From assembly GCF_947487805.1 (NCBI RefSeq), contig NZ_CANKXW010000001.1, positions 681,501 to 745,500 on the forward strand: a stretch of DNA of 64,000 bases. Direction: 5' to 3'. Below are positions 55,104 to 63,769 of the stretch, piece by piece. The position numbers and the translations under genes are program-made. A model generated the notes under the pieces. It saw only the letters and a program-made list of their open reading frames with translations, did not search any database and had not been told where the DNA came from. The stretch comes from an uncultured Tateyamaria sp. GTDB taxonomy: Bacteria > Pseudomonadota > Alphaproteobacteria > Rhodobacterales > Rhodobacteraceae. The number at the start of each line of letters is the position of its first letter. Positions within the stretch are counted from its first letter, which is position 1.

Positions 55104-56066
55104 TCAAACGAGCAGGGCGGCGCAAAAAAACACCAGCGGAATCATGCCGGTGTCCCGATTGGCGCGGAAGAGTTGCAGGCATTTCGCGGGGTCTTCGATG
55201 TCGAGGCCGCGCAATTGCCAGGCCATGTGCCAGCCCATGGCCCACGGTCCACCCAGCGCCAGCACCATGGCCAGCACGGATGCGTCGTCGATAGCGGAAA
55301 AGATGACCGCGATCCCGATCAGGCCAACGGTCGCCATCAGGAAGCGGCGCAACCACGGGGCGGTGTTCGTGCCAAACAGGCGCGCGGTGGACTTAATCCC
55401 GATCAGGGCGTCATCCTCGGTGTCCTGATGCGCATAGATCGTGTCGTAAAACAGGGTCCACGCGATCCCGGCAAGATACAGCACGACCGCCGGTGCCTCC
55501 AATTGCCCTGTATGCGCGGTCCAGGCCAGCAGCGCGCCCCAGTTGAAGGCAAGCCCCAGAAAGACCTGTGGCCACCATGTAAAACGCTTGGCAAAGGGAT
55601 AGACGGCTACGGGCACCAGCGCGAGGACGCCCAGCAGGATTGCATTGGTATTGAAGGTCAAAAGGATGCCAAAGGCGATCAGGGCCTGCACGCACATCCA
55701 CAAAACAGCACCCCGTACGCTGACTTGTCCCGACGGGATTGGCCGGGACCGGGTGCGTTCGACCTGACCGTCAAAATCGCGGTCGGTGATGTCGTTCCAC
55801 GTGCATCCCGCACCGCGCATCAACCACGCCCCTGCCGCGCACCCGATGGCGATCCACGCGTCCTCCCACCGGGGCGACTGATCGTGGAGCATGGCAAGGG
55901 TCAGGCCCCAGAGGCACGGCAGCAGCAGCAGCCACGTCCCAATCGGCCTGTCCGCCCGGCTGAGCCTGAGGAAAGGCCGCGTGGCGGCAGGCGCCAGCGT
56001 GTCCACCCAGTTGCCTTTTACCGCGTCAGCGACGTGACCATCTGGTGATGAGGTCGGGTTGGTCAT
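55104..56066 (-). CDS. ubiA: 4-Hydroxybenzoate polyprenyltransferase UbiA
   Basis: Membrane prenyltransferase of ubiquinone synthesis, 320 residues, with about eight helices. The two Asp-rich motifs are present: NDITDRDFDGQVERTRSR (~97-114) and YAHQDTEDDALIGIKSTARL (~220). The start at 56066 is only 11 bp from the divergent rsmE start at 56078, so the promoters of both must lie within the neighbouring coding sequences or the starts are re-annotated. It ends 62 bp from the OmpA-family gene on the same strand. Confidence 0.93.
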   Translation of the reverse strand: MTNPTSSPDGHVADAVKGNWVDTLAPAATRPFLRLSRADRPIGTWLLLLPCLWGLTLAMLHDQSPRWEDAWIAIGCAAGAWLMRGAGCTWNDITDRDFDGQVERTRSRPIPSGQVSVRGAVLWMCVQALIAFGILLTFNTNAILLGVLALVPVAVYPFAKRFTWWPQVFLGLAFNWGALLAWTAHTGQLEAPAVVLYLAGIAWTLFYDTIYAHQDTEDDALIGIKSTARLFGTNTAPWLRRFLMATVGLIGIAVIFSAIDDASVLAMVLALGGPWAMGWHMAWQLRGLDIEDPAKCLQLFRANRDTGMIPLVFFCAALLV

Positions 56067-56077
56067 ATGTAGGGCCC

Positions 56078-56803
56078 ATGAGTGATGCGAAAATCCGCCT
56101 TTATGTAGAGCACCCTTTGGGCCCAGGGCAATCCGTCGTGCTGTCGCGGGAACAGGCCCATTACCTTTTCGGGGTCATGCGGCTGAGCGTCGGGGCGCAG
56201 GTGCTGCTTTTTGACGGGGAGAATGGCGAATGGCTGGCCGAAGTTGCCGAGGCGGGCAAACGTGGTGGCGTGCTAACGTGCAGCGCCCAGACGCGGCCCG
56301 TGCAGATGCCACCTGATCTGTGGCTGCTTTTTGCTCCAATCAAAAAGGCGAGGACGGATTTCATCGTGGAAAAGGCCACGGAGATGGGGGCGCGGCGTAT
56401 CGTTCCGGTCCAGACGGCATTCACCAATGCCGGCCGTGTGCAACAGGCCCGGTTACAGGCGCACGCGGTCGAGGCCGCGGAGCAATGCGGTGGCACCTAT
56501 GTGCCGGAGGTGGCGGACATGCTCCGCCTTGACCGTGTGTTGGCTGATCTGGGCGACCGGCAGATCATGTTCTGTGACGAAGCTTTGGCAGATGAATCCA
56601 ACGGTGGCACATTGCCGGAATTGCCCGGACCATGGGCCATCTTGATCGGGCCTGAGGGCGGCTTTTCCGATGCCGAACGCGCGCGTCTGCGCGCGATGGA
56701 CACGGCGCATCCCGTGCAGCTTGGCCCGCGTATCCTGCGCGCTGATACGGCGGCGGTCGCGGCATTGACCCTGTGGCAGCAGCGTTTGGGAGACTGGACG
56801 TGA
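56078..56803 (+). CDS. rsmE: 16S rRNA m3U1498 methyltransferase RsmE
   Basis: A 241-residue SPOUT-class methyltransferase modifying U1498 of 16S rRNA. It has the N-terminal PUA-like part (AKIRLYVEHPLGPGQSVVLS), KKARTDFIVEKATEMGARRI near ~93, and the C-terminal knot SAM site AILIGPEGGFSDAERARL near ~186 followed by LGPRILRADTAAVAALTLWQ. The start MSDAKIRLY at 56078 is the family start. It shares a very short divergent spacer with ubiA and is overlapped at the end by a GNAT gene (GTGA). Confidence 0.95.
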   Translation: MSDAKIRLYVEHPLGPGQSVVLSREQAHYLFGVMRLSVGAQVLLFDGENGEWLAEVAEAGKRGGVLTCSAQTRPVQMPPDLWLLFAPIKKARTDFIVEKATEMGARRIVPVQTAFTNAGRVQQARLQAHAVEAAEQCGGTYVPEVADMLRLDRVLADLGDRQIMFCDEALADESNGGTLPELPGPWAILIGPEGGFSDAERARLRAMDTAHPVQLGPRILRADTAAVAALTLWQQRLGDWT

Positions 56804-57666
56804 CCGCTTTGCATCGGGCCCGGATGGCCGATGCGGCAACCATCGACGCGTTCCTGTCCGGGCATGGTCCCACCTCGATGTTCCTGCGGTCTAACTTGGC
56901 TCGATTTGGGACGGATGACACAGACAACCCGCATGGCACCGCTTTTTATTTGAGTGAGCAAGATGGCGCGCTGACAGGCGTGTTTGCCAGCACCAACAGC
57001 GGGTACCTGATGGCGCAAGCCCCGGCGGCGTCGCCCGAAGACTGGGCTGCGTTCGCGAATGTCCTGCACGGAAAGACGGTGCAAGGCATGACCGGCGTCC
57101 CCGATCAAGTTCAGGCCTGCCTGCGGGCCTGTGGTCTGGGCGATGGCCCATGGCGATTGCTAGCGGACGAGCCGCTCTATCATATCCATCTGGCCGACCT
57201 GCCGCAGATGCCCGCCAATGTCCGCGCTCCGACTGCGGCGGATGTTCCGATGCTGGAACGTTGGTTCACCGCATATGAGACGGATACAGGGTTCGCGCCC
57301 GCGTCTGACGACCCCACTGAGTCGGGGCGCGCGCGGGCCGCCGCCGCTGTGAACGCCGAGCATATCGTCCTGCTCGAAGAGGAAGGCGCGCCCGTGGCCA
57401 TGGCCGCAGTGAACGCGCGCGCGGCGGACATCGTACAGATAGGCGGCGTTTTCACGCCTGATGATCTGCGCGGCCAGGGCTTTGCCCGGCGGGCTGTGGC
57501 CGGTCTGCTGCGCCGCTGCGCCGAACGCGACGGGGCCATGCAATCCGTACTCTTTGCCAACAATGACGCCGCCGCCCACGCCTATGAGGCGCTGGGTTAC
57601 CGTCTGATCGGCCAATACCGCGTGGCTCTCCTCGCCACGCCCACATGGATCGGAGACACCGGATGA
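56800..57666 (+). CDS. GNAT-family N-acetyltransferase
   Basis: A 288-residue protein with a GTG start at 56800 overlapping the rsmE stop (GTGA). The C-terminal ~130 residues are a GNAT domain: VQIGGVFTPDDLRGQGFARR carries the R/Q-x-x-G-x-G/A acetyl-CoA loop near ~225, followed by NNDAAAHAYEALGYRLIG, the last strand/helix. The N-terminal half is a divergent GNAT-like module. The acceptor is unknown. The stop overlaps the next gene by ATGA. Confidence 0.86.
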   Translation: MTALHRARMADAATIDAFLSGHGPTSMFLRSNLARFGTDDTDNPHGTAFYLSEQDGALTGVFASTNSGYLMAQAPAASPEDWAAFANVLHGKTVQGMTGVPDQVQACLRACGLGDGPWRLLADEPLYHIHLADLPQMPANVRAPTAADVPMLERWFTAYETDTGFAPASDDPTESGRARAAAAVNAEHIVLLEEEGAPVAMAAVNARAADIVQIGGVFTPDDLRGQGFARRAVAGLLRRCAERDGAMQSVLFANNDAAAHAYEALGYRLIGQYRVALLATPTWIGDTG

Positions 57667-58199
57667 GCTTTGTCAGACCCGAAGCCAGCGCCGCCATGTG
57701 GCGCTGGCGCGAAGTGTTGGTGGGCGTGGCGCTTGCCGTTCTGGCCTTGTGGTGGCTTGCGGGGCCGCGCGGCCTTTTGGGCTGGATCGCGCCGGTGCTG
57801 CTGGTCGGGGCCGGCGCGTTGATCATGGTCGGCCTGCAACGCGGCCGGTTCCGCGGCGCGGGCGGGGGCCTTGGCACGGTGCAGGTGGACGAAGGGCAGG
57901 TGACCTATTTTGGCCCGCTCACGGGCGGCACCATCGCGATGCGAGAACTGGCGCGGCTGACCCTTGATGGCGGACAGCGCCCCGCGCACTGGCACTTGCA
58001 ACAGCCCGATCACCCGCCGCTGATGATCCCTGTGGATGCTGACGGGGCCGATGCGCTCTTTGACGCATTTGCCGCACTGCCGGGGCTGAAGACAGAACAT
58101 ATGCTGGCCCAAATGCGCGCGGCCCCCCAAACGCCGGTTGTGATCTGGGAACGCGGCGCGCCGACCCTGGCGGACATGCAACCACAGGGCCGTGCCTGA
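57663..58199 (+). CDS. Membrane protein of unknown function
   Basis: A 178-residue protein with two helices near the N-terminus (~18-38 and ~42-58) and a soluble C-terminal domain starting VQVDEGQVTYFGPLTGG, which resembles the PH-like/bPH domain of small Rhodobacteraceae membrane proteins. It is coupled to the GNAT gene (ATGA) and followed 112 bp later by gshA. The function is unknown. Confidence 0.75.
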   Translation: MSFVRPEASAAMWRWREVLVGVALAVLALWWLAGPRGLLGWIAPVLLVGAGALIMVGLQRGRFRGAGGGLGTVQVDEGQVTYFGPLTGGTIAMRELARLTLDGGQRPAHWHLQQPDHPPLMIPVDADGADALFDAFAALPGLKTEHMLAQMRAAPQTPVVIWERGAPTLADMQPQGRA

Positions 58200-58311
58200 T
58201 CTCTGCATCCGCGCGCACAATCCCGTGACCCTGCGCACCGAGGCCCTGCATTGACACCCCGGGGAATTCGCCCCATCCCTTTGCCTCACGAACAACCGCG
58301 GAGCGCCCCTC

Positions 58312-59682
58312 ATGTCCATTCCTCAGTCCGGCGGTGGGCCGATCGAACATCACGACCAGTTGGCCCAGTATCTGGCTGACGGCTGCAAGCCCAAGGCGGA
58401 TTGGCGCATTGGCACAGAACACGAGAAATTCGGCTACTGTCGGGACTCGCTCAAGCCCCTGCCATTCGAGGGGACGCGCTCCATCGAAGCGGTGCTGGGC
58501 GCCCTTCGCGACCGCCACGGCTGGCTCGAACTGCGCGAAGGCGGCAAGCTGACGGGCCTTGAAAAGGGCGGCGCGAATATCTCGCTCGAACCTGGCGGCG
58601 CGCTTGAGCTGTCAGGGGCACCACTGGAGACGATCCACGAAACCTGCGACGAGGTGAACAGCCACCTGCGCGAGGTCATGGACATCGCCAACGAGATAGG
58701 CGTGGGCTTTATCGGCCTGGGCGCGGCCCCGCATTGGAGCCATGAGGAAATGCCCCTGATGCCCAAAGGGCGCTACAAGTTGATGGACGCCTATATGGGC
58801 AAGGTCGGCACGATGGGCCGCACCATGATGCGCCGGACCTGCACGGTTCAGGTGAACCTCGATTTCAGTACTGAGGCGGACATGGTGCAAAAGATGCGCG
58901 TGGCCGTGGCGTTGCAGCCTGTTGCCGTAGCCCTCTTTGCCAATTCCCCGTTCTTCGAGGGCGGTCTGAACGGCCACAAAAGCTGGCGCAGCCGCGTGTG
59001 GCGCGATCTGGATCCGGCCCGCACGGGTATGATCCCGTTCATCTTCGAGGACGGATTCGGGTTCGAGGCATGGGTGCAATATGCGCTCGATGTGCCAATG
59101 TACTTTGTCTATCGCGACGGAAAATACATCGACGCGCTGGGCATGTCGTTCCGCGATTTCCTCAAGGGCAAGCTGCCTGCGCTGCCTGGTGAAACACCGA
59201 CGCTCAGCGACTGGGCCGACCATCTGACCACGGCCTTCCCCGAGGCGCGGGTCAAGAAATTCATCGAAATGCGCGGTGCCGATGGCGGCCCTTGGCGGCG
59301 TCTGTGTGCTCTGCCTGCATTCTGGGTGGGCCTGACCTATGATCAAACGGCGCTGGATGCGGCGTGGGATCTGGTCAAAGGGCTGGATGCCGAAACGCGC
59401 GAAGGCCTGCGCGTGGCGGCCTCGGTCGACGGGTTGCAAGCCGAAGTGAACGGTGTGCGCATGCACGATCTGGCGCGCGAAGCAGTGGCGATTTCCCATG
59501 CAGGTCTCAAGGCGCGGGCGCGGCCCGGTGCCGGGGGGTTGATCCCCGATGAAACCCATTTCCTGAATGCGCTTCAGGAGAGTGTCGAGAGCGGCAAAGT
59601 GCCGGCGGACGAACTGATTGAACGCTATCACGGCGATTGGGATGGGGATGTGACGCGGGTGTTTGCGGACTATTCCTATTGA
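58312..59682 (+). CDS. gshA: Glutamate-cysteine ligase, plant/alphaproteobacterial type
   Basis: First enzyme of glutathione synthesis, ATP-dependent, 456 residues (GCS2/EgtA-like, plant type). Motifs include WRIGTEHEKFGY near ~30, ISLEPGGALELSGAPLETIH near ~86, GFIGLGAAPHW near ~136 and KVGTMGRTMMRRTCTVQVNL near ~163. It ends within a palindromic repeat region that probably terminates transcription. Confidence 0.94.
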   Translation: MSIPQSGGGPIEHHDQLAQYLADGCKPKADWRIGTEHEKFGYCRDSLKPLPFEGTRSIEAVLGALRDRHGWLELREGGKLTGLEKGGANISLEPGGALELSGAPLETIHETCDEVNSHLREVMDIANEIGVGFIGLGAAPHWSHEEMPLMPKGRYKLMDAYMGKVGTMGRTMMRRTCTVQVNLDFSTEADMVQKMRVAVALQPVAVALFANSPFFEGGLNGHKSWRSRVWRDLDPARTGMIPFIFEDGFGFEAWVQYALDVPMYFVYRDGKYIDALGMSFRDFLKGKLPALPGETPTLSDWADHLTTAFPEARVKKFIEMRGADGGPWRRLCALPAFWVGLTYDQTALDAAWDLVKGLDAETREGLRVAASVDGLQAEVNGVRMHDLAREAVAISHAGLKARARPGAGGLIPDETHFLNALQESVESGKVPADELIERYHGDWDGDVTRVFADYSY

Positions 59683-59685
59683 CAA

Positions 59686-59710
59686 AAGGTGCGCGATGAA
59701 CGCGCACCTT
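59686..59710. terminator. Palindromic repeat hairpin after gshA
   Basis: AAGGTGCGCG (59686-59695), loop ATGAA, CGCGCACCTT (59701-59710): a perfect 10-bp stem 3 bp after the gshA stop. On the minus strand it is followed by TTGTC. It shares its core GGTGCGC/GCGCACC with a second hairpin 25 bp away, so the two are copies of one small repeat. Confidence 0.7.
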
Positions 59711-59734
59711 ACATTCGTGAAGCAAGGCCCGTAG

Positions 59735-59755
59735 GGTGCGCATTCACTGCGCACC
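59735..59755. terminator. Second palindromic repeat hairpin overlapping the convergent gene end
   Basis: GGTGCGCA (59735-59742), loop TTCAC, TGCGCACC (59748-59755): 8-bp perfect stem. It covers the stop codon of the leftward gene 59744-60112. With the hairpin at 59686 it forms a bidirectional terminator pair between convergent genes and resembles REP/BIME-type repeats. Confidence 0.6.
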
Positions 59756-60112
59756 GCTGGCTTGCGGTTCCTGCTTTGCGCGATGCGGCTCAAGCGGTGG
59801 AGCCAGCACCGCTCGCAAGGTGCCGACGGCGTGGGTGAACCCAAGACCGAGGCAAAGCGCGGCAAACCCAAGTGCCAGCATCAGCGCGGCATAAGGTGTA
59901 TCTGGCAGGGCAAATAGGCCCGCGCCGATCAGGATGACACCACCGGCACCAATCGCGGCAAAGCCGGTCGCAATGGTGATGCCCGCGGCATGGGCCCGCG
60001 CGCCGTTCCCGTCGCAATGTTCCGCGAGTGCTGCGATGCGCAGGATCATGACGGCCAGCGCCGCGACAGCGCCCAAGGCGAGGTTGAAGTAGATAAGGCT
60101 GATGGTCAGCAT
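59744..60112 (-). CDS. Small membrane protein of unknown function
   Basis: A 122-residue protein with four hydrophobic helices (~4-27, ~42-68, ~70-95 and a shorter one) and a polar C-terminal tail rich in Pro, Glu and Gln. It is third in a leftward operon with another membrane gene and a GbsR/MarR-like regulator. Its last codons overlap a hairpin. No family is recognised. Confidence 0.7.
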   Translation of the reverse strand: MLTISLIYFNLALGAVAALAVMILRIAALAEHCDGNGARAHAAGITIATGFAAIGAGGVILIGAGLFALPDTPYAALMLALGFAALCLGLGFTHAVGTLRAVLAPPLEPHRAKQEPQASGAQ

Positions 60113-60124
60113 GGTGTGCTCCTT

Positions 60125-60577
60125 TCAGTTTGCAAAAAGTGGGGGAAGGGGCCGGCGCGACAGATCGCTGCGCCAGCGGTTGTAGAGCATGCCAAAGGTC
60201 TTGCCCCAGATCAGGGCAAATCCGGCAACGAATACGCTCGCAATTGCCAAAACGGGCAAGCCATCCAATTCGCCGGCAGCAAAAAGGAACGAAGCCACCA
60301 AGGCGCAGCCGATGATCGCGGTCATCAAGGCCAGTTGGCCGGTCCCGTTTGCTGTGCCCGGATGCCGATGCAGGTGGATCAGCAGCAGTGGCGTGCCGAG
60401 AATCACGTAGACGGGTCCGCCAAGGATCAATGCAAATACAGGCAGGCCCAGTACCCAGAAGCCCAAAAGGGCCACAAGGACAGGCGCTCCGAACAGGGCC
60501 GCCACAAAAGCCACCGGATCGATGGCGTAGCGCGGGCCTTTTCCAATTCTTTCAGATATTTTCAATATTTCTGTCAT
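60125..60577 (-). CDS. Membrane protein of unknown function
   Basis: A 150-residue protein with four to five hydrophobic helices after a 20-residue polar N-terminus (TEILKISERIGKGPRYAIDP). It lies 23 bp after the regulator gene and 12 bp before the other membrane gene. Both membrane genes look like the regulated part of this three-gene unit. Substrate and fold are unknown. Confidence 0.72.
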   Translation of the reverse strand: MTEILKISERIGKGPRYAIDPVAFVAALFGAPVLVALLGFWVLGLPVFALILGGPVYVILGTPLLLIHLHRHPGTANGTGQLALMTAIIGCALVASFLFAAGELDGLPVLAIASVFVAGFALIWGKTFGMLYNRWRSDLSRRPLPPLFAN

Positions 60578-60600
60578 AGGAGAAACTCCGGGGCAAATTT

Positions 60601-61203
60601 TTAATCGGGCGATTTGGCCTTGGGTAGGAACCGGGCGATCCGGGCCCCCATCTTCACCAGTGCCATCTGTACGGACCGGGGCAGGCGGTTCACCTCTGCG
60701 TACCAGTCATCGAACATCTGCATCGTTTCCAACGTGTCCGCGATACGTGCTCTGACCGCCTCAGGCGTGGCATCCATCGCGGCTTCCTTCTGCACGGTCT
60801 GCAAGGCCTTCAGCGTGGGCGCATACTCGCGGGCGCGACGGCTTTCGACCACCGTGTGCACCAGATCGAACATATCCCGGATCGAATGAAAATGATCCCG
60901 CCGGTCCCCCAGTTTGCGTGAACTGTGCACCAACCCGAGGCTTTGCAATTCCTTGAGGCCGGTCGACACGTTCGACCGCGCAAGGTTCAGCAGGTCACAG
61001 ATCTCATCCGCGCTCAGCGGTTCCGGCGAGATGTGCAAAAGGGCATGTATCTGCGCGACCGAGCGGTTGGTGCCCCATTTCTGGCCCATCTCCCCCCAGT
61101 GGAGGATAAAGTCTTGCATGGCGGGCGTCAGGTGCATCATTTCGACTCTGCTTGAAATTTCTGTAATTCCAGAAATAACAGGCGTATCGGCAAAGTCAAG
61201 CAT
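60601..61203 (-). CDS. GbsR/MarR-like transcriptional regulator
   Basis: A 200-residue winged-helix regulator of the GbsR type. The HTH is PLSADEICDLLNLARSNVST with the wing GLKELQSLGLVHSSRKLGDRR, and the C-terminal helical part follows. Translation more likely starts at Met22 (61140), because the perfect inverted repeat at 61157-61176 then lies just upstream of the start as an operator. From 61203 the repeat would be coding. It is the first gene of a leftward operon with two membrane proteins. GbsR relatives sense choline or osmotic signals. Confidence 0.82.
   Translation of the reverse strand: MLDFADTPVISGITEISSRVEMMHLTPAMQDFILHWGEMGQKWGTNRSVAQIHALLHISPEPLSADEICDLLNLARSNVSTGLKELQSLGLVHSSRKLGDRRDHFHSIRDMFDLVHTVVESRRAREYAPTLKALQTVQKEAAMDATPEAVRARIADTLETMQMFDDWYAEVNRLPRSVQMALVKMGARIARFLPKAKSPD
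61157..61176. promoter_or_regulatory. Operator-like inverted repeat at the regulator start
   Basis: ATTTCTG-TAATTC-CAGAAAT, perfect 7-bp arms around a 6-bp spacer. It sits 17 bp upstream of the alternative start codon at 61140, suiting autoregulation by the GbsR/MarR-like protein. Confidence 0.55.
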
Positions 61204-61215
61204 TGATCGTGCTGG

Positions 61216-62202
61216 TCACCCCATCGCGCCAAGGATCAGCCGCAAGATCCTTTGATGAATGTCGCGCCGGTTCACCCCATCCGCTTCGAGGAAAATTTCG
61301 TCGCGCTGGAGCAGATCCGGATCCGCAGGCAAGTCGAGAAACGAATAATGGCCTGCATCCGTGCCGATGTCACAATGCACAAAACCTGGATTGCAGGTCG
61401 TCAGCCAATCAGCGCCATGGGTCGTCGGAGCCTCGGTGTCGTTCTGGCAGGTGACGAGCAGAACGGGCAAAGAGACATTGCGCAAGGATGCTGCCGTGAA
61501 CCCTTGGACAGGCGGGGGCGGAGCCAAGGCAATGACCCGCCCGATTCGCGGGTCGCTAAAATCGGCGCCATGCTGATCCCATGAGGTCCGGAATACGGGA
61601 TTGGCGTCGAGCAATCCGGGTATTGCCTGCACAAGGTCAGGAAACTCCCGCGGACCTGACATGCCCGGGGCCTCGGAACTGCGCCAGCGTTCAAAGTGTT
61701 TCAGGGACGTTCTGGCTCCGGCGAGGCAAAGCGCCGTATGCGACCCAAGAGAAAACCCGATGGCCGTCACGTTCTGCAGATCCAGGTGGCCCGCAAATGG
61801 CCCGGTCTCTGACAGGTGTGACAACAGGACCGAAAGATCGGTGGCCCGCTCCCACCAGCACAAGAACCCCTCGGCGCGCACGTCGCTGCCCGTGTTGCCG
61901 TGGTGGTTGACCCCGATGACCACGTGCCCGCGAGAAACGAGCGCCCGTGCGATCCAACCTAGGCTGTCCGCCGATCCGCCGGTCCCGTGCGAGATCAGAA
62001 CCACGGGCAGCGGGGTCGCCCCGTCAAGTTGGGCACCCGTCGCGACCGATCCGGGATCAAAGAACGCGTCGCTGGATGGTGCCATCGGAGTATCGGGACA
62101 GGGATACCACGCACGCCAAGACAGCGGGCGCGGCCCGGTACCGTCCCAGTTCTGCCTGCCGTGATCCAGATCCAGACCGCTTCGATATCCGCACTGTGTC
62201 AT
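61216..62202 (-). CDS. Alpha/beta hydrolase, dienelactone hydrolase-like
   Basis: A 328-residue hydrolase (335 if the ATG at 62223 is used). The nucleophile Ser is in AIGFSLGSHTALCLAGAR near ~165, and the oxyanion region is VVLISHGTGGSADSLGWIAR near ~74, as in bacterial PAF-acetylhydrolase-like/dienelactone-hydrolase proteins. Acid and base candidates are QNDTEAPTTHGAD and TDAGHYSFLD. There is no signal peptide in the shorter form. It is a single gene between the regulator and lysE-like genes. The substrate is unknown. Confidence 0.82.
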   Translation of the reverse strand: MTQCGYRSGLDLDHGRQNWDGTGPRPLSWRAWYPCPDTPMAPSSDAFFDPGSVATGAQLDGATPLPVVLISHGTGGSADSLGWIARALVSRGHVVIGVNHHGNTGSDVRAEGFLCWWERATDLSVLLSHLSETGPFAGHLDLQNVTAIGFSLGSHTALCLAGARTSLKHFERWRSSEAPGMSGPREFPDLVQAIPGLLDANPVFRTSWDQHGADFSDPRIGRVIALAPPPPVQGFTAASLRNVSLPVLLVTCQNDTEAPTTHGADWLTTCNPGFVHCDIGTDAGHYSFLDLPADPDLLQRDEIFLEADGVNRRDIHQRILRLILGAMG

Positions 62203-62270
62203 CACGCGTCCTCTATGTGACACAAGTACGGTCGAAAATTTTGAGAAATTTCAAGCGCTTCGATATGCGT

Positions 62271-62894
62271 CTACGCCAGCCGCGCGGTCAGGATACGCAA
62301 TGCGGCAGCCCCGAAAAACAGCGCGAATGCCGCCTCGAACAGACGTTTCGCCCGGGTATACGCCCGCATCATCGGGGCAGAGGAAAACACGAACGCATAG
62401 CCATGGAACACGGTAAAACTCAGGGCTCCGACCGACAGGATCACGGTCAACAGCGCGCTGATCGATGCGCCCGGCGGCACCCCGACAGAGTAGAGCGCGC
62501 CAAAGAACAGGATGGCCTTGGGGTTGGTCAGGTGCAGCCCCAGCCCCTTGGCATAGTGTCCCCGGATCGACCGCTGGCTGACGGGTGGCACCTTGAGTGC
62601 CGCGCCAAGCCATGCGGCGCGGGCGGACTTGATGGCGAGCCAGCCCAGATAGGCGGCCCCGGCATAGCGCACGATTTCAAAGAGCCACGCATTGGCCAAC
62701 ATGATTGCGCCTAACCCGAACGCCGCCGACACCGACCACATGAAAGAGCCCGTGGTCACCCCCGACGCCACGGCAAGTCCTGCGCGACGTCCCGATGCCA
62801 TCGAAGTGCCCGCGATGGTCAACGTGGCCGGGCCGGGGCTGGCCCCGGCCAGTAACGCCGCCGCGAGGATGAGAGGGAGGTTGATGTCTGTCAT
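62271..62894 (-). CDS. LysE-family amino acid exporter
   Basis: A 207-residue inner-membrane exporter with six helices. It has the family N-terminus (LILAAALLAGASPGPATLTI, with the ASPGP motif at ~15-19) and LGWLAIKSARAAW, then TNPKAILFFGALYS near ~124. It exports an amino acid or homoserine-lactone-like compound. It is on the same strand as, and 9 bp after, the small gene 62904-63158, so it may be co-transcribed with the plsY group. Confidence 0.92.
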   Translation of the reverse strand: MTDINLPLILAAALLAGASPGPATLTIAGTSMASGRRAGLAVASGVTTGSFMWSVSAAFGLGAIMLANAWLFEIVRYAGAAYLGWLAIKSARAAWLGAALKVPPVSQRSIRGHYAKGLGLHLTNPKAILFFGALYSVGVPPGASISALLTVILSVGALSFTVFHGYAFVFSSAPMMRAYTRAKRLFEAAFALFFGAAALRILTARLA

Positions 62895-62903
62895 GCCGCC
62901 ACA

Positions 62904-63158
62904 TTAGGCGGTGACGTCCAGCGCGTCCACAAAGGCGCGCACTTTGGTCTCGGGCATTTCGCAGGGCCTGAGGGCACCGCCGGTTTTCAGTTCGTACCAG
63001 TTCAGGCTGATGTAATCCGTGCCGCCCAGCTCTTCGGCCACCAGTTTGACGGATTTGCCGCCGGAAAAGCTGGATTTGGTGACGACATAGCGGCGCCCAT
63101 GGGCCGTGCCGGTGAACGTGCCTTCGGGCAGGGCCGCCAGTCGTGTGGCGAAACTCAC
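62904..63158 (-). CDS. Small protein of unknown function coupled to plsY
   Basis: An 84-residue protein with a GTG start at 63158 in the overlap GTGA with the plsY stop. Longer in-frame starts lie inside plsY. It has RRYVVTKSSFSGGKSVKLVA near ~20 and ends in a helix; a small beta-rich fold is likely. No domain is recognised. Its coupling to plsY makes it a candidate membrane-lipid or house-keeping factor, but this is only context. Confidence 0.72.
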   Translation of the reverse strand: MSFATRLAALPEGTFTGTAHGRRYVVTKSSFSGGKSVKLVAEELGGTDYISLNWYELKTGGALRPCEMPETKVRAFVDALDVTA

Positions 63159-63769
63159 GCGGATTTCTTGCCGATCTTGGGTTCCGTGCCCGCGCGGATA
63201 CGGGCGATGTTCGCGCGATGCCGCCAAAAGATCAGCAAGGTCAGTATGACCCCAAGAAACAGCGCGTCAGGCTTGCCCAGAAACACCAACAGGAACGTGG
63301 ATGAAGCGGCGGCCACCAGTGCGCCCATGGACGAGATTCGGGTCAGTGCCGCACCCACTAGCCACGCCACGCAGGCCCCAACACCCACGGGCCAGTGCAA
63401 GGCGAGCAGCAGGCCCAGGAATGTCGCCACCCCCTTTCCGCCCTTGAACGCCAGCCACGCGGGGTAACAATGCCCCAGCATCGCCGCCAATCCCGCCAAT
63501 TGGGCCGCATCCTCCGCGCCAGTGACCGCGCGCGCCAGCAGCAGCGCCGCGGCCCCCTTGGCCGCATCCAACAACAGCGTCAGCGCGGCGGCCGTCTTGT
63601 TGCCGGTACGCAGGACATTGGTGGCCCCGATATTGCCTGATCCGATGTCACGCAGGTTGCCAAGGTTCATCATGCGCGCCAGGACCATGCCAAAAGGGAT
63701 GGAGCCGAGGCCGTATCCGATCACCGCCCACAGGGCGAGCGTTGCAAAACTGCTTTCAAGAATGGGCAT
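63155..63769 (-). CDS. plsY: Glycerol-3-phosphate acyltransferase PlsY
   Basis: Membrane acyltransferase using acyl-phosphate to make lysophosphatidic acid, 204 residues with five helices. The conserved cytoplasmic motifs are SIPFGMVLARMMN, the glycine-rich RDIGSGNIGATNVLRTGNK (~37-55), GHCYPAWLAFKGGKGVATFL (~97-116) and a final loop with R. The start at 63769 directly abuts the stop of pyrC, an arrangement common in Rhodobacteraceae. Confidence 0.95.
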   Translation of the reverse strand: MPILESSFATLALWAVIGYGLGSIPFGMVLARMMNLGNLRDIGSGNIGATNVLRTGNKTAAALTLLLDAAKGAAALLLARAVTGAEDAAQLAGLAAMLGHCYPAWLAFKGGKGVATFLGLLLALHWPVGVGACVAWLVGAALTRISSMGALVAAASSTFLLVFLGKPDALFLGVILTLLIFWRHRANIARIRAGTEPKIGKKSA

